Origin: Alentia gelatinosa
Lineage: Eukaryota; Annelida; Polychaeta; Phyllodocida; Polynoidae
Assembly (NCBI GenBank): GCA_950022655.1
Contig: OX465579.1
Location: forward strand, 45,735,950-45,799,949
Direction of reading: 5' to 3'
Length of the DNA stretch: 64,000 nucleotides
Under the pieces are notes generated by a model, which made no database searches, was not told the DNA's origin, and saw nothing but the letters and a program-made list of their open reading frames with translations. Numbering within the stretch: the stretch's first letter is position 1; the number at the start of each line of letters is the position of its first letter. The position numbers were made by a program, and so were the translations under genes. Positions 26,052-37,115 of this stretch are shown here, piece after piece.

Positions 26052-29000
26052 ATGAACATATGGGGATATGTCCTCCCGTCGTTATTCATCATCGTTTGTA
26101 AAATTGAAAATGGTGAAAGTGCAGGTAAGTTTGATTTTCAAGCTTCATTGTTTACATATTAGACCTATATACACAGTGAATGACACGGATTCTGAGGTAT
26201 GTATTCCAGTGAAGCTGTCCTGGTTGTTGCTGATCTCATTCATGTCATTTCAGTCTGTGGTGCGAATGTATCTCTTGTATATCAATATCTACTTGTTGCA
26301 TCAATATGTTTTCACAAATCGGTTAACCTAAATCTCAATGTCAGTTTTCTTGATATTTGAATAAATAATGAAATAGAAGTGCTTTCATGATATCTCTGTC
26401 ATCCCATTTATATAAATACAGATAGTATTTACCGCTGTTCCAATTCCTCCTCACATATATTCAAATTGAATACATGCATGGCCAAGGGAACCATCAAGAT
26501 TGACAATCCTTTCAGTAATTTTTGGTCATAATAGTATCATTGTTTCTTTCACTTCTTCACCTAAAACGTTCATGATATAACCCAAACGTATCCGAAACTA
26601 CCGATAAGTACATTTGAGTTAATGACAATCATGTGAATATCTCGTATGGACTCTATGTTTACGTATAAAGTGTATATCAATAACAAACAAACTTTCAGCT
26701 CATGACTGGACCGTGTGGACTGTTGATGGAACACCTTATGCTCCCGTCAGCCGTGTATTGGGTAGCCGCTACCTAACATGACATGGAACATCTAACTAAA
26801 ATACGACGTAAAGGAAACACATATTGCATGACCGTAACAGATTAAGAAAGACAGGGAATAAGAAGTTATCCTACCCTTAATATGAAAAGCCCATAGGCTT
26901 AACATTGAGTTTCCATATGCCACGCTGACTGGCATACGGAGCTTTATATGCCACTAGTGGCATACAGAATTGTTATCAGGTAATATCCCAAAATCGAGGA
27001 GACGGGGTAGGATAAAATCAAAACCTGATTCGTTTTAATTTTGGCCACCACATGCCACTCCTGGAGTTTTGGCTCCGGACTTCACTCGGCTTCGCCGCAT
27101 GAGGTCACTATGCCAAACTCCAGTCGTGGCATACGGTGGCCAAGATTAAAACTCATCCAGTTTTACGAAATTAATGTTTCAGTTATGACATATACCACAG
27201 GCTTTCAATTTCTTATATAAAAAGAAACGATGACAAAATTTATGTACACATGTTCTTAATTACAAAGAAGGAACAAATTTAATTTGGTATCCCTTTAATA
27301 AACAATGTTAAAGAAGTTAATCATTTATTTGAGTACCAGGCTTGAGTTGAAAGTATGCGCTAAATATAATCACTTAAAATATTGTTATAGGTTCGAGTTT
27401 TCAATTGATGGAAGAGTCAGTCTCCAACTATTTCCCTAGGCGTACCCATGATTGTCCTTCGAGGGGCTGTATCACCTTGGACGACTTTGGTCGTTCGGCT
27501 GGCGTCCAGCGGCGAAGGCCCTCCCGGGTATCCAGAGAGCGAAGCCCCTGGAAATAATTTTAGTTTATAGATTATACAAGCTGTTCCCGGGATTTAGTTT
27601 TGGGCAGGCAGAGTTTCTTACCTGAAATATTGGCAAGGGTCCAGCAGCAGAGCCTCTTATGAAATACTAAAACTGTGAATTCTGTTTCAATTGTGACCGA
27701 TCTGCCAACTATGACAGGTTTAAGATCACATATGTATTTGTACATTGTGAAAGATTGTCAAGGAATTACTTTAGAAAAAAAACCGCCACCGGACCGCCAC
27801 AAGTAGATGCAACGGAACTTCAGGTTCTATATAGTGGAGGTCAGAATTAACAGCCCCCTATATTGGGTTCAATGTATTAGCGACAGAGTAAAATATAATA
27901 CTTCAAACATCTCTGATTTCATCAAATTTCTCCTCAGGCTCAGTGCTGTTCAATCTACCGGAACAATGTCGTACAGGCAAGGAGGAGTCCTACTTCATCG
28001 GGCTAAGCGAGGCTCGTGTGGCGATCATTGCCGACACAGCCAAGCCTTACCCGCCTAACGTGAACTGCACCATGCACATTGTTGAGTCCGGGGTCAACGC
28101 CGGGGTGGATCTCTCCTGGATGGAGTTTGACATGGCGCCGCCCGACGCGCAGGGTGTATGTGGTGATTACGTGGAGGTGTTTAAGATGGAGCCGGAGACC
28201 AACAACATCGTGTCCATCACCGGCAAGGTGTGCGGGTCAAGCCCACCGGCAAACACGTCGGAGCGGGTCAATGAGTTGATCATCCAAACGAAAACGTCAT
28301 CCACGCAGGGTACCTATCTAGGATACCAGCTTCATTACATCAAGACCATCGCAGCGACTAATCCCAATGGGAACAGCGTTAAGACTACTCTTGGTGAGTA
28401 CTAGGCCTTTCAAAGCGTGAAAAACCGTGATTTACATATGTATACGTAAGGCATATATATCTATCATTTTGCGTAAATAAGTAAGACCTTTTTGCCATTG
28501 TGTATACGCTTTATCTATAGATGTATACATGTGCCCATGTTGCAGTCACATATATATCATGTATACACCTGATTCTGTTACATTTACGCCACTGTTCAAT
28601 ATTTCCGATTTCTGCATCTAGGGGACACCACTGTTGTTTTATTTCATTTGCCATTAGTCAGCAAAGTCTGTCGTATATAGAAGAACCGATGTTATATTAT
28701 CAATTTTGATTATAAAATCTTTCTAAACCCTAATGAGTATCATTTCATTCATTACATAAATTATAATAAACCCAGCAATCGTTTGTCTTTTTTACCTTTT
28801 TTATGACCATCACTCTGTATAGTTCGGATTGAATATTTATATAATGCAAGCTGTGTAAAGGCCATAACACACTGTACGATTTCGGAACATGAATGTTCCT
28901 TTCTCGGCGATAAAAGAACAATCGTAAGCTCAGGCGAGACCTAGAAATGGAATCGGTTAGTGTGGCACCCCCCTCAAAAACTTTGCCTAAGATTTCAAAA

Positions 29001-31972
29001 TGCCCCCCATGGAGATGTACCTTTGTCGCCCATGAATTGCAGTCCAATGTTCCGAAATCGGGACCGATAAATTAAGGAACATGTTCCTTCCCGTTGTCGG
29101 CGACAACAGAGTTTAAGAAATACCGCCCGTGGTGCCTACCGATTTTGGAACATAATTAGTCGATGGGTGAGGAGAAAAGGCCCTGCCACACACAGATTAA
29201 ACTCTACTCACCGATTTAGTCCCTATATACTACAATTTTGCACTTGTTCCTTTATCGGTGGCCTCAAATCGCTCACGATATAGACAGTCCATCGTCCAGT
29301 GTGGACAGAATTTGCTCACAATTAACTCACGATAATAACTGCCATAAATCCCGCTGTAATGGTCAACACTATGCGCAAATTCGCATGAGACAAGTTAAAA
29401 TGCCCTTACGATTTAGGGAGTTAATCGATGGGAATGAAATCGTACAGTGTGTTTCCCACTTAAGATTATGGTTATAGACTCGGTCGCAGTCAAGATCGGG
29501 CTCACAGCTGCTGCAAAAGCCACTGCCACTGCTGCCGCCACCAACACCTCAGATGCAAGTGCTGCTTTCACACCCCCTACTTTCACACCCGTTGGTACAC
29601 AGGCATGCACTAGCTGACCCATGGACAATACTCTGATAAGTGTGTAGGCAGAGGTCTTGGGGTCATCCACCACACACACTGGAGGGGGGGGGGGGGGGAG
29701 GCAGTGGGGAGCCTGAGGGGGGAGGGGGGTTCTCTTCCAAGTGGTTAGTAGTCAGAAATTGAAGGTGGAGGGAAGACAGGGTGGCGGGGGCAGGGCAGTC
29801 GGGTGGCGAACCTGTCATATTTTTTTTATCAGTATACATACATGTATATATGCCAAGTATACAACATATATACGACCAGTTTATATGTATTGCACACAGT
29901 ATATTTCTCTTCATATACGGTTGGCAGCAAATACAGCCATTACACTTCTGTATAGACACATAAACTGTATTGTATATGCCACAGACGCTGGTGCGTAATG
30001 ACGATATATATTTATATATTTATATATAAAAACATGCTTATGTACAGCGTATACATGCATTTATGCGGTGGCACATATATGAAATAAGTGGGGGTTTTCA
30101 TCCAGTGTTTTGACATGTTCCTCTTAATGATAAATTATATTCTTGATGTCAATCTTTATCGGTAACTCTTAACATTTTTAGCACCACCTAAGTGCGACAT
30201 TTAGATTTCAACATACCAAATACCATCCAGATCACAAAAGTCTTATTTGGTTTCCTGCAAAGAACACTTCACTTTTACAAGGCATGTATCTAGTTCAATC
30301 ATGGATACATGGGTAGTCTAGGAGATGAGTGGGTAGTTTTTCGTGAAAGAGTATGAAATAACATGTATAATTTCCTTTCGGAAATGCCACAGCATGAAAA
30401 TTTCAGTTAACATATTGTAATGTCTAGAGGCCTAGACTAGCTAGGTGAATACCTTAAGAAAAAGGGGAGTAAGAACTTAAACACAGGGGTACTATGTACT
30501 ACTATGAGTCAAGAACTTAACAGAGCTTTAATGCTGATTCAATGACATATACATGCTGCTTATAAACACACAGCAGGTTGCATCTGGGTTCAGGGTAAAC
30601 TTGTCAACTCTGTGCTGGGATTAGCTGTTGGGATGACAGCCAATCAGGACTGACTAGTATTGCTCCATGCCAAGGAGGGCCGCTCATGTCACTAACAACT
30701 CAGGTGTCAGTGTCATGTCCGAGCACCCTGCCCCCATGTGGCCAGACTGGGAACTAAAGTGAGTGATGAAGAGGGTAATTATGCCATTCACTACATGGCT
30801 ACCATTTGGTCAACATCAGGACAGGGAGGGAGCTACAACAAGATGGCGACTGTCCAAATGCAGTCTTTTTGGTACTAATAATTACAGGCAATTTAGATGA
30901 CTTAGTCTGTTCACATAGGAACTAATATAATTGGTCACGATAGGGATGTATAGACTGGAACAATATGTTCAATTCTGCCTATATATGTGTTCTCAGGCAT
31001 AAATAAAGATGTGCTATTTGGCATCATATATGTGCCCGATTCTGTATGAATCCTACACTAGGTCAGTTGGAGTTAATACCTATTTACGCCACTGTCCAAT
31101 CATTCCTATCTCTGCACCTAAGGGATACAACTATTTTGCCATTAGTCATCAAAATCTGTGGTATATGGAAAATCCAATGTTATAGTCCCAGTTTTAATCA
31201 TAAATCATTTCTCAAACTGTATGGGGTATCATTTGATTAATAACATATAATAAAACCAGCATTCTTTCGTTGTGCGGCAAATACAGCCATTATGCTTGCA
31301 TGCACACGAACATATATATTGAATACGTTGAACGCAGTAATACATTGTGGGTGTATGCATATATACATGTTGTATACACATTCAAAAAAAACCGCAGCAG
31401 TATATAAAAGATTATACCTCATTTTCATGCAATGTGCTTCTAAACCTTATTATTGCAGGGGGACAAAATTCATCGAAAAATGTGTTTGTATTCCACACTG
31501 TCTGGATGATCATATACTCTGTATTTCATAATTTTTTATAATAAATGTCTATGATAATGTAGCAATATAACCTGTGAAATATATTGTCACTCAAACCCTT
31601 TTCCTTTCTCTCACAGACACGGCTATGGTGATCGGTATCGTCTTTGGCGTGATTCTAGCACTCATCATGCTCGTCCTGTGCGTCGTCTGCATCATCTGTA
31701 CCATGAGGCACGACCGGGACCTGCTCAGACGCAAAAAGACCCACAAACAGCTCGGCTATGGGGTTCCTGTCCAGGCTTACCTGCATACGTACAATCCGCC
31801 ACCGGCCGTCATCTTGTCCAGCCGACCCCCTGCAGCGTCGCCGTTGGTAGTGTCACCGTACGCACCACCAGTGCGTCCGATAGTGGCGCCACCTGCTGTA
31901 TTCCGGCCACACCGGATTCCTCTGATTCCCCGTGCTCATATCCAGCGGGGTCCATGGGCACCAGGCTATTAG
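26052..31972 (+). CDS. CUB-domain single-pass membrane protein, three exons
   Basis: Exons 26052-26124, 27938-28393 and 31617-31972 are joined by GT-AG introns, both in phase 1, and give 294 residues. Exon 1 is a signal peptide (ATG, then YVLPSLFIIV) ending in ESAG. Exon 2 is a CUB-like ectodomain with four cysteines at about residues 35, 68, 99 and 123. It has DLSWMEFDM, VCGDYVEVF and GYQLHYIKT, the usual strands of the fold, and N-glycosylation sites at NCT (67) and NTS (130). Exon 3 starts with a transmembrane helix at about 180-206 (VIGIVFGVILALIMLVLCVV), then basic residues and a Pro-rich tail of about 90 residues ending in PWAPGY. The layout suggests a type I surface protein whose CUB domain binds a ligand and whose tail may bind SH3 or WW partners. 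The partner is unknown. An in-frame stretch without stop precedes the ATG, so the start could lie further upstream. Confidence 0.85.
26866..27154. mobile_element. Composite foldback element in CUB gene intron 1 (TTATCCTACCC family, copy 1)
   Basis: Part one, 26866-27015, has the inverted ends TTATCCTACCC and GGGTAGGATAA and includes CCCATAGGCTTAACAT. Part two, about 27029-27154, is a hairpin with arms of about 43 bp (TTTTGGCCACC...ATGCCAC...CTGGAGTTTTGGC) around a short loop containing CACTCGGCTTCGCCG. A second locus at 39173-39449 has the same two-part plan. No coding capacity. Confidence 0.7.
28548..28778 (+). repeat. TTTACGCCACTG dispersed repeat, copy 1
   Basis: This shares with 31021-31263 and 46960-47147 the order: GATTCTGT-like start, TTTACGCCACTGT, GGGGACACCACTGTT, TTTGCCATTAGTCA, AACCCTAATGAGTATCATTT, and an ending TATAATAAA. 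The copies differ in many positions and lie in the same orientation. It is probably an old non-autonomous element, perhaps SINE-like because its ends are not inverted. It lies in intron 2 of the CUB gene. Confidence 0.65.
28866..29453. mobile_element. MITE with 18-bp perfect inverted ends (AACACACTGTACGATTTC)
   Basis: The first 18 bases (28866-28883) and last 18 bases (29436-29453) are exact reverse complements. The 588-base unit lies in intron 2 of the CUB gene. Inside are repeated GGAACAT and TTCCGAAATCG motifs and a GTCGGCGACAAC palindrome near 29096. No coding capacity is visible. No target duplication is obvious. Confidence 0.8.
29684..29730 (+). repeat. Poly-G tract
   Basis: A run of about 16 G residues is followed by further G-rich sequence within intron 2 of the CUB gene. 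It could form G-quadruplex DNA. Confidence 0.85.
29920..29990 (+). repeat. GCAAATACAGCCATTA repeat, copy 1
   Basis: GGCAGCAAATACAGCCATTA here is matched by GCGGCAAATACAGCCATTA near 31274. Each is followed by similar AC/AT-rich sequence. Both copies lie in intron 2 of the CUB gene, and the second follows directly on a TTTACGCCACTG repeat. Confidence 0.5.
31021..31263 (+). repeat. TTTACGCCACTG dispersed repeat, copy 2
   Basis: This is the best-preserved left side of the family described at 28548-28778. It shares GTCAGTTGGAGTTA with the copy at 46960. It ends in TAATAAAACCAGCATT close to the GCAAATACAGCCATTA motif. Confidence 0.65.
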
Positions 31973-33320
31973 ATATGAGTTTCACTGACAGAATTTAGCT
32001 TGACGCGTCGCAGGTAACATTTGTCAATGTGATTACTTAGTTGACATTTTCAGTTCGTTTATCATACTGATAGGATTATAATGCAAAATGACATGGTATT
32101 CTCGGTTTATATCAAATCAATGGTATATATATTTATATGAACGCCACCGATAAAGTACTGATCGACACTAATTTCTATCGTGCAAAAAAATGTTACCTAT
32201 TCCAAGGGAAATGAAAGAATACATGAAATAATGAAAGGTATGGCTGGTATATGATTTACATTTCATCGTTAAATCATTACAGGGGTATACATCAAGGCAT
32301 ATACCGTAAGATTGTTACGTCTATCCCACCTAAATTAAAAGGAAAGCGGTAAGAAAAATATGAATAGCTCTGAGTCTATTTACATAAGAATGTAACTCTG
32401 TCTTCAAGGTAAATCTGCCATAAAAAGCCATTACAAAGCTACTCTCGGTGCCCTGTGTAAAATAAGCAATGGAACCTGCCAGTCGCCTAGCGTGCAACAT
32501 GAAAAGGAAAACAAAGATACAATGTCTGCCTCAGCTTTAACATCCAAGATTTGCAAAGAACACTTCAAACAGCAAACCCCAGAGACCCAATACATAATCA
32601 ATGCACCGCCCACTAATTGCGTTGTTGAATGTTCTACTACAATATCGGGTTCCAGTGCACATTCCTTGTCCACAATGGACCCTTTTCCGTTTGCGCTTGG
32701 GAATATAGCGGCTAATTTTCAAACAAGTGATAACGTTATTAGGTAAATGACACAGCCAATGCGATTTTGTTTCCTGGTCGGAGGAAATATCTATATAAGC
32801 TAATTGGAATCTGAGAAGATTTTTAAATCCAGAGAATGACCACGTGAAATACCTCTTTTCACGTATCGAATGTCAAAATGTAAGTTGAGGATTCACATTT
32901 TATAATAATAAAAATGGAAGTTCTATTGCCTTTGTCTTATCTAGATGTTAAATCCCATTCAAAACTATTCTTGTTCCAGAATAAGCCTCCGTATAAATCA
33001 TCACTGAACACTGAGTGTGGACGAGGGTGGACTGAGTTCGTTGTTAAGTGTTCTCTTGATGAGGCACGAGCTGTTATTATGTTCTTGGCTCTTGAAACAA
33101 AACCAATGACGAGCCCGCCCCCACGTTATGTCTTATGAGCTGTAAATAGCCCGACATGTCGATGATAACGGCAAGCTTATCAAATAGTGTTGTTATCGAC
33201 GGATTGTGGGAGAAGAATGGTCGATATCAGTCCTGTGTGCTCGTATGCGCTGCATGCCTACCCTACCTGCGGAGCCCTGCCGATAAGCGCTTTGCCATCT
33301 GGCTGCGTGTGTATGCGTAA
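31973..33320 (+). other. 3' flank of CUB gene; no further gene recognised
   Basis: The 3' UTR probably begins here. No AATAAA at a convincing distance was singled out. Short open frames (to 84 codons, at 32492-32746) show no domain. Confidence 0.4.
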
Positions 33321-33329
33321 TGGGGGAAG

Positions 33330-33366
33330 GGGGGGGGGGGGTCGCGTAGAGGTGGGGGGGGGGGGG
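33330..33366 (+). repeat. Poly-G tracts
   Basis: Two runs of G (about 10 and 13 bases) with short interruptions lie directly before the minisatellite. Confidence 0.9.
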
Positions 33367-33397
33367 ACTCTCGGGTGAGGGATATTGGAGGAAGACA

Positions 33398-34260
33398 TTG
33401 GAGGAACATCCCACTCTGCCCTTTCAAACTGTTCTCCATTGCGCTCTGCCCATTGATGCGCCTTTCCATCCCACTCTGCCCTTCTATGTCCCTCACCATC
33501 CGACCCTGCCCTTTTACACTCCTCCCCATCCCACTCTGCCCTTCCATATTCTTCCCCATCCCACTCTGTCCTTCTATACTCCTCCTCATCCGACTCTGTC
33601 CATCTCAGATCATCCTCATCCCACTCCACCCACCAATACGCCTAGTCCCTTCTATACTCCTCCCCATCTGACTCTGTCCATCTCAGATCCTCCTCATCCC
33701 ACTCCACCCTACCATATGCCTAGTCCCTTCTATACTCCTCCTCATCCGACTCTGTCCATCTCAGATCATCCTCATCCCACTCCACCCACCAATACACCTA
33801 GTCCCTTCTATACTCCTCCTCATCCGACTCTGTCCACCTCAGATCATCCTCATCCCACTCCACCCACCAATACCCCTAGTCCCTTCTATACTCCTCCCCA
33901 TCTGACTCTGTCCATCTCAGATCCTCCTGATCCCACTCCACCCATCAATACGCCTAGTTCCTTCTATGCTCCTCCTCATCCGACTCTGTCCATCTCAGAT
34001 CCGACTCATCCCACTCCACCCTACCATATGCCTAGTCCCTTCTATACTCCTCCCCATCTGACTCTGTCCATCTCAGATCATCCTCATCCCACTCCACCCA
34101 TCAATACGCCTAGTCCCTTCTATACTCCTCCTCATCCGACTCTGTCCATCTCAGATCCTCCTCATCCCACTCCACCCACCCATCTATACTCCTCCCCATC
34201 CCACTCTGTCCACCTCAGATCCTCCTCATCCCTATCTACCCATCTATACTCCTGCTCCTC
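33398..34260 (+). repeat. C-rich minisatellite: 30-bp units then 78-bp units
   Basis: From about 33410 to 33600, 30-base units of the type CATCCCACTCTGCCCTTCTA recur. From about 33640 to 34190 the unit is 78 bases, in about seven copies differing by few bases. Since 78 and 30 are divisible by three, one + strand frame stays open for 377 codons (33398-34531). It reads as a 26-residue repeat of the form SPFYTPPHLTLSISDPPHPT plus six more residues. There is no signal peptide, known domain or splice evidence. The strand is C/T-rich, which disfavours stops. A real Pro-rich protein cannot be excluded. Confidence 0.85.
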
Positions 34261-34779
34261 CAACTCCACCTGTTTGTGCTCCATCTCCATCCCAGTCTAC
34301 CCTTCCATACCCATCCCTATCCCCTTGCTCTTCCCAAGTTCTCTGCTCAACCCTGCCGCTCCACCTCGCCCTGTTTCAGCACGGAACTGTACACTTCACA
34401 TCAAGCCCAGTCACGCGCAACCACCCCGCCCACTTATAGCAATGGCTATCTCACCCTGTACCACCCGTCCCAATTCACTCCTCTCTACCCTGCGACGTAT
34501 TGCCCTGCACTCTGCTCCACCTAGTATATAGGACTCACAGGTTCCCACGTGATCCTGTTCCATGCTGCTGTGACACACCCCATACGCTCCATCCCTTAGT
34601 GACCTACTACCTACTGACCAGCAGCGCCTTGCTTCATCTCTTGCAGTTTGCTATGCGTATGAATGTCCCAACTGCCCTACGCTGTCCTGCTTCAACCCAA
34701 TCTGCTCCTCTCTGCCCTATCCCACTTCATCTTACTCGACCCTACTCCACGCTAACTCGTCTCATTCCACTCCGTATTG

Positions 34780-35290
34780 CTCTGCTTCAACCCGCTTGGG
34801 CCCAACCAACTGCGCCCTGCGTCGCCTCGCCCCGCTCCGTCTCGTCCCGCCCCGCCTACCGCAACGTGCCGCTCCCGGCCAAGACCCGGGCGGTCATTAC
34901 AGTTCTGGCCCACCTCTCCCAGCTCGTGGAACACACACCGGCCGGCAGTTGGCATCCCATGGCAGAACTTGGCGCCCACCCGCCCCACCGTCCGCCGGCG
35001 CAAAGAACTACAAGCCAAGGCGGCGGCCTGTGGTTTTTGAGCAATTGCCAAGGCTCTCTGTGTGGCTTAGAGCAGCTCGCCGCCAGCGGTGTGTACGGGT
35101 GTGTACGCGGCCGTGTAGATGTGGGGCTCGCCGGGGTCACGCCGCTCCGGGTCGGCCGGGATCGGTGGGCATCGTGTGCGTGCGCCGGCCTCCGCAGTGC
35201 CAGAGGAGTTGTCGGGCTATCAGCTCGTTGTATTTCGGGGGGGTCGCCAAGCCCCCAAGGACAAGGTAGGTGTGGAAGGGCGACACCCAT
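34780..35290. other. GC-rich, CpG-rich block of unknown role
   Basis: This is the most GC-rich stretch of the window, with many CpG. Several frames on both strands stay open through it (for example 157 codons at 34796-35269 +, 144 codons at 34856-35290 -), as expected for high GC. None has a recognisable domain. It could be a CpG island promoter or a first exon of an unseen gene. The evidence does not decide. Confidence 0.4.
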
Positions 35291-35369
35291 CCGAAGTGAT
35301 TATGACGGCGTTTAGTTAAAGGTGAACAGGCGGAGTGCTAATGTCTGCATGTTTGTATGAGGCCATGAA

Positions 35370-35895
35370 GAACATAAGCGAGAGGAAGACGAAAGGAGAA
35401 AAAAGAAATAAAGGATAGAGAGTGAAACAGAGAATGAAAGAGAAAAATGCTAAACAAAGTTATGAAGCGCAGAAAAAATGGGGAATTGGAAGGGATGACC
35501 AATAGAGTATTTTAGGAGAAAAGGGCCATAATACAATAAAGAATGGATCCATAGAGAGAGGCAGAGGCGCCAAAGAGAGACGTTGGAGTGTGTAGAATGA
35601 GGAAGCAAGAGACCTAAGGGTAAAAGTAACGTGATACAAGAGGTGAAGGGAGAGATAAGTATATTGAGGGAGTTGAGAGAGGGAGAATCGAAGAGATCTA
35701 TCATGAGAGTGATGAGAGTTTCCGTTAGAGTGAGAATGGGAGAGAGAGAGAGGGAGAAATAAAGAGAGGGGGAAATGTAGGAGTGAAAGAAGCAAAAAGA
35801 GTAAGTGCTTGACCGAGGGTAGGAGAGGCAGGGGGAATGGGAGTCTTGTGGAAGGGGGAGAAAGATAGAGATACAGGGAGGAGAGGTACGGGGAA
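35370..35895 (+). repeat. Long purine-rich tract (GA-rich)
   Basis: About 500 bases are strongly purine-biased on the + strand (GAGAGAGAGAGGGAGAAATA and similar), with few pyrimidines. On the - strand this yields a 234-codon frame (35460-36164) full of Leu, Ser and Pro, which I regard as an artefact of composition. Such tracts can form triplex DNA. Confidence 0.7.
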
Positions 35896-36366
35896 CCAAG
35901 TCTCGTTTGGGGATGGCCTTCGGTAAACTCTATCAGTGGGAGGGGTTCATGGACTGGGGGAGGTAGATTCATTCCCTGATGTACCTGGGAGCTGCTCTTT
36001 CTACGGCGCTGTGCGAACAGGTGCCAATGCTCGATGATGGACGAGCAGCTCACGCCCCCTAGTGGAAGAGAGAAACAAAACACGTCGGTTGAGTGGTCTG
36101 CTGGGCTAGGTTTAGGTGCGGCCAGACAAATTGGTACGTCAGAGGCACCTCCCACAATAAACAAAATGATTCATCTCTGAGATGTTTCTGAGTATGCACC
36201 AAGCGCCCCGATAATATCCGGTAGGTTGCCCACACGATCAAAACCCCAATTTCAGGTTTTCGAATATTCAAAAGACAGTATTAGACACTATCATAACTAA
36301 AAGAACTATTATTACTAACGCTTTCATTACACTACTACGACTGATATTTAGGGTTATTGAGAGTTA

Positions 36367-37115
36367 GACCCCGCACCCACCAACGCCGATGCGAGCCGAC
36401 GCGAGCCGATACAAAATTACCATATCGTAGCGCGTCGGCTCGGGTCGGCTCGCGTCGGCTCGCGTCGGCTCGCGTCGGGGCGCGTCGGGGCGCGTCGTAA
36501 CGTGTTGGGAGGGTGCATGAATAAGGTACCGTGGTCCCGATACACTCTGATATAGCTCACGAGGCAACCAGCGTGATTAACAATATTTCCTTTATAATTC
36601 CAGAAATAATGCATATTTATGGTTGATATTATACCTGTAAATACAAAACAATAGTATATATAATATTGCCTAATAATATTTAATGAAAAAATCAATTCCC
36701 AGTTAAAGTATAAATCGATCGATTTAAGACCCTTATCTACCATCAACTTTCACCATTTTTGCCAAATGGTGATAGCATCATATATTCTAGGTATTCTGAA
36801 AATTTCATAATTTTTCATCAATTATTTCACATGATTTCCCTTTTAAAGTGTCATCTATATATACCGACGCGCACCGACGCGGCCCGACGCGCTACGACAA
36901 TCGATACATGTTCGATTGTCCTAGACCCTCTACGATATGGTTTTTTTATCGGCTCGCGTCGGTTCGCGTCGTAGCGCGTCGGGCCGCGTCAGTAGCGTTA
37001 TCGTAGAAATCTGACCAACTGCCCCGATAAGCTCTACGATATGGATTTTGTATCGGGAGGGCAATATCGGTGCGCGTCGGTTCGCGTCGGGAGCTTGGTG
37101 GACACCCCCTCTTAC
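36367..37115. mobile_element. MITE with GCGTCGG decamer arrays at both ends
   Basis: The left side (36367-36510) and right side (36864-37115) are imperfect inverted repeats: a CACCCACCAA/TTGGTGGACACC end, tandem decamers of GCGTCGGxTC, then GATACAAAAT and CATATCGTAG. The decamer occurs about seven times in a row at 36433-36500. The central ~350 bases are AT-rich and unrelated. The inner motifs CTACGATATGG and CAACTGCCCCGATA are shared with the MITE family at 42801, so the two belong together. No coding capacity. Confidence 0.65.

Noticed and set aside
34500..35315. 271-codon + strand frame over the GC-rich block
   Set aside because: Several frames on both strands are open here because of high GC. 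No motif singles one out.
35460..36164. 234-codon - strand frame
   Set aside because: Leu/Ser/Pro-rich peptide produced by the purine-rich tract on the + strand, no domain.
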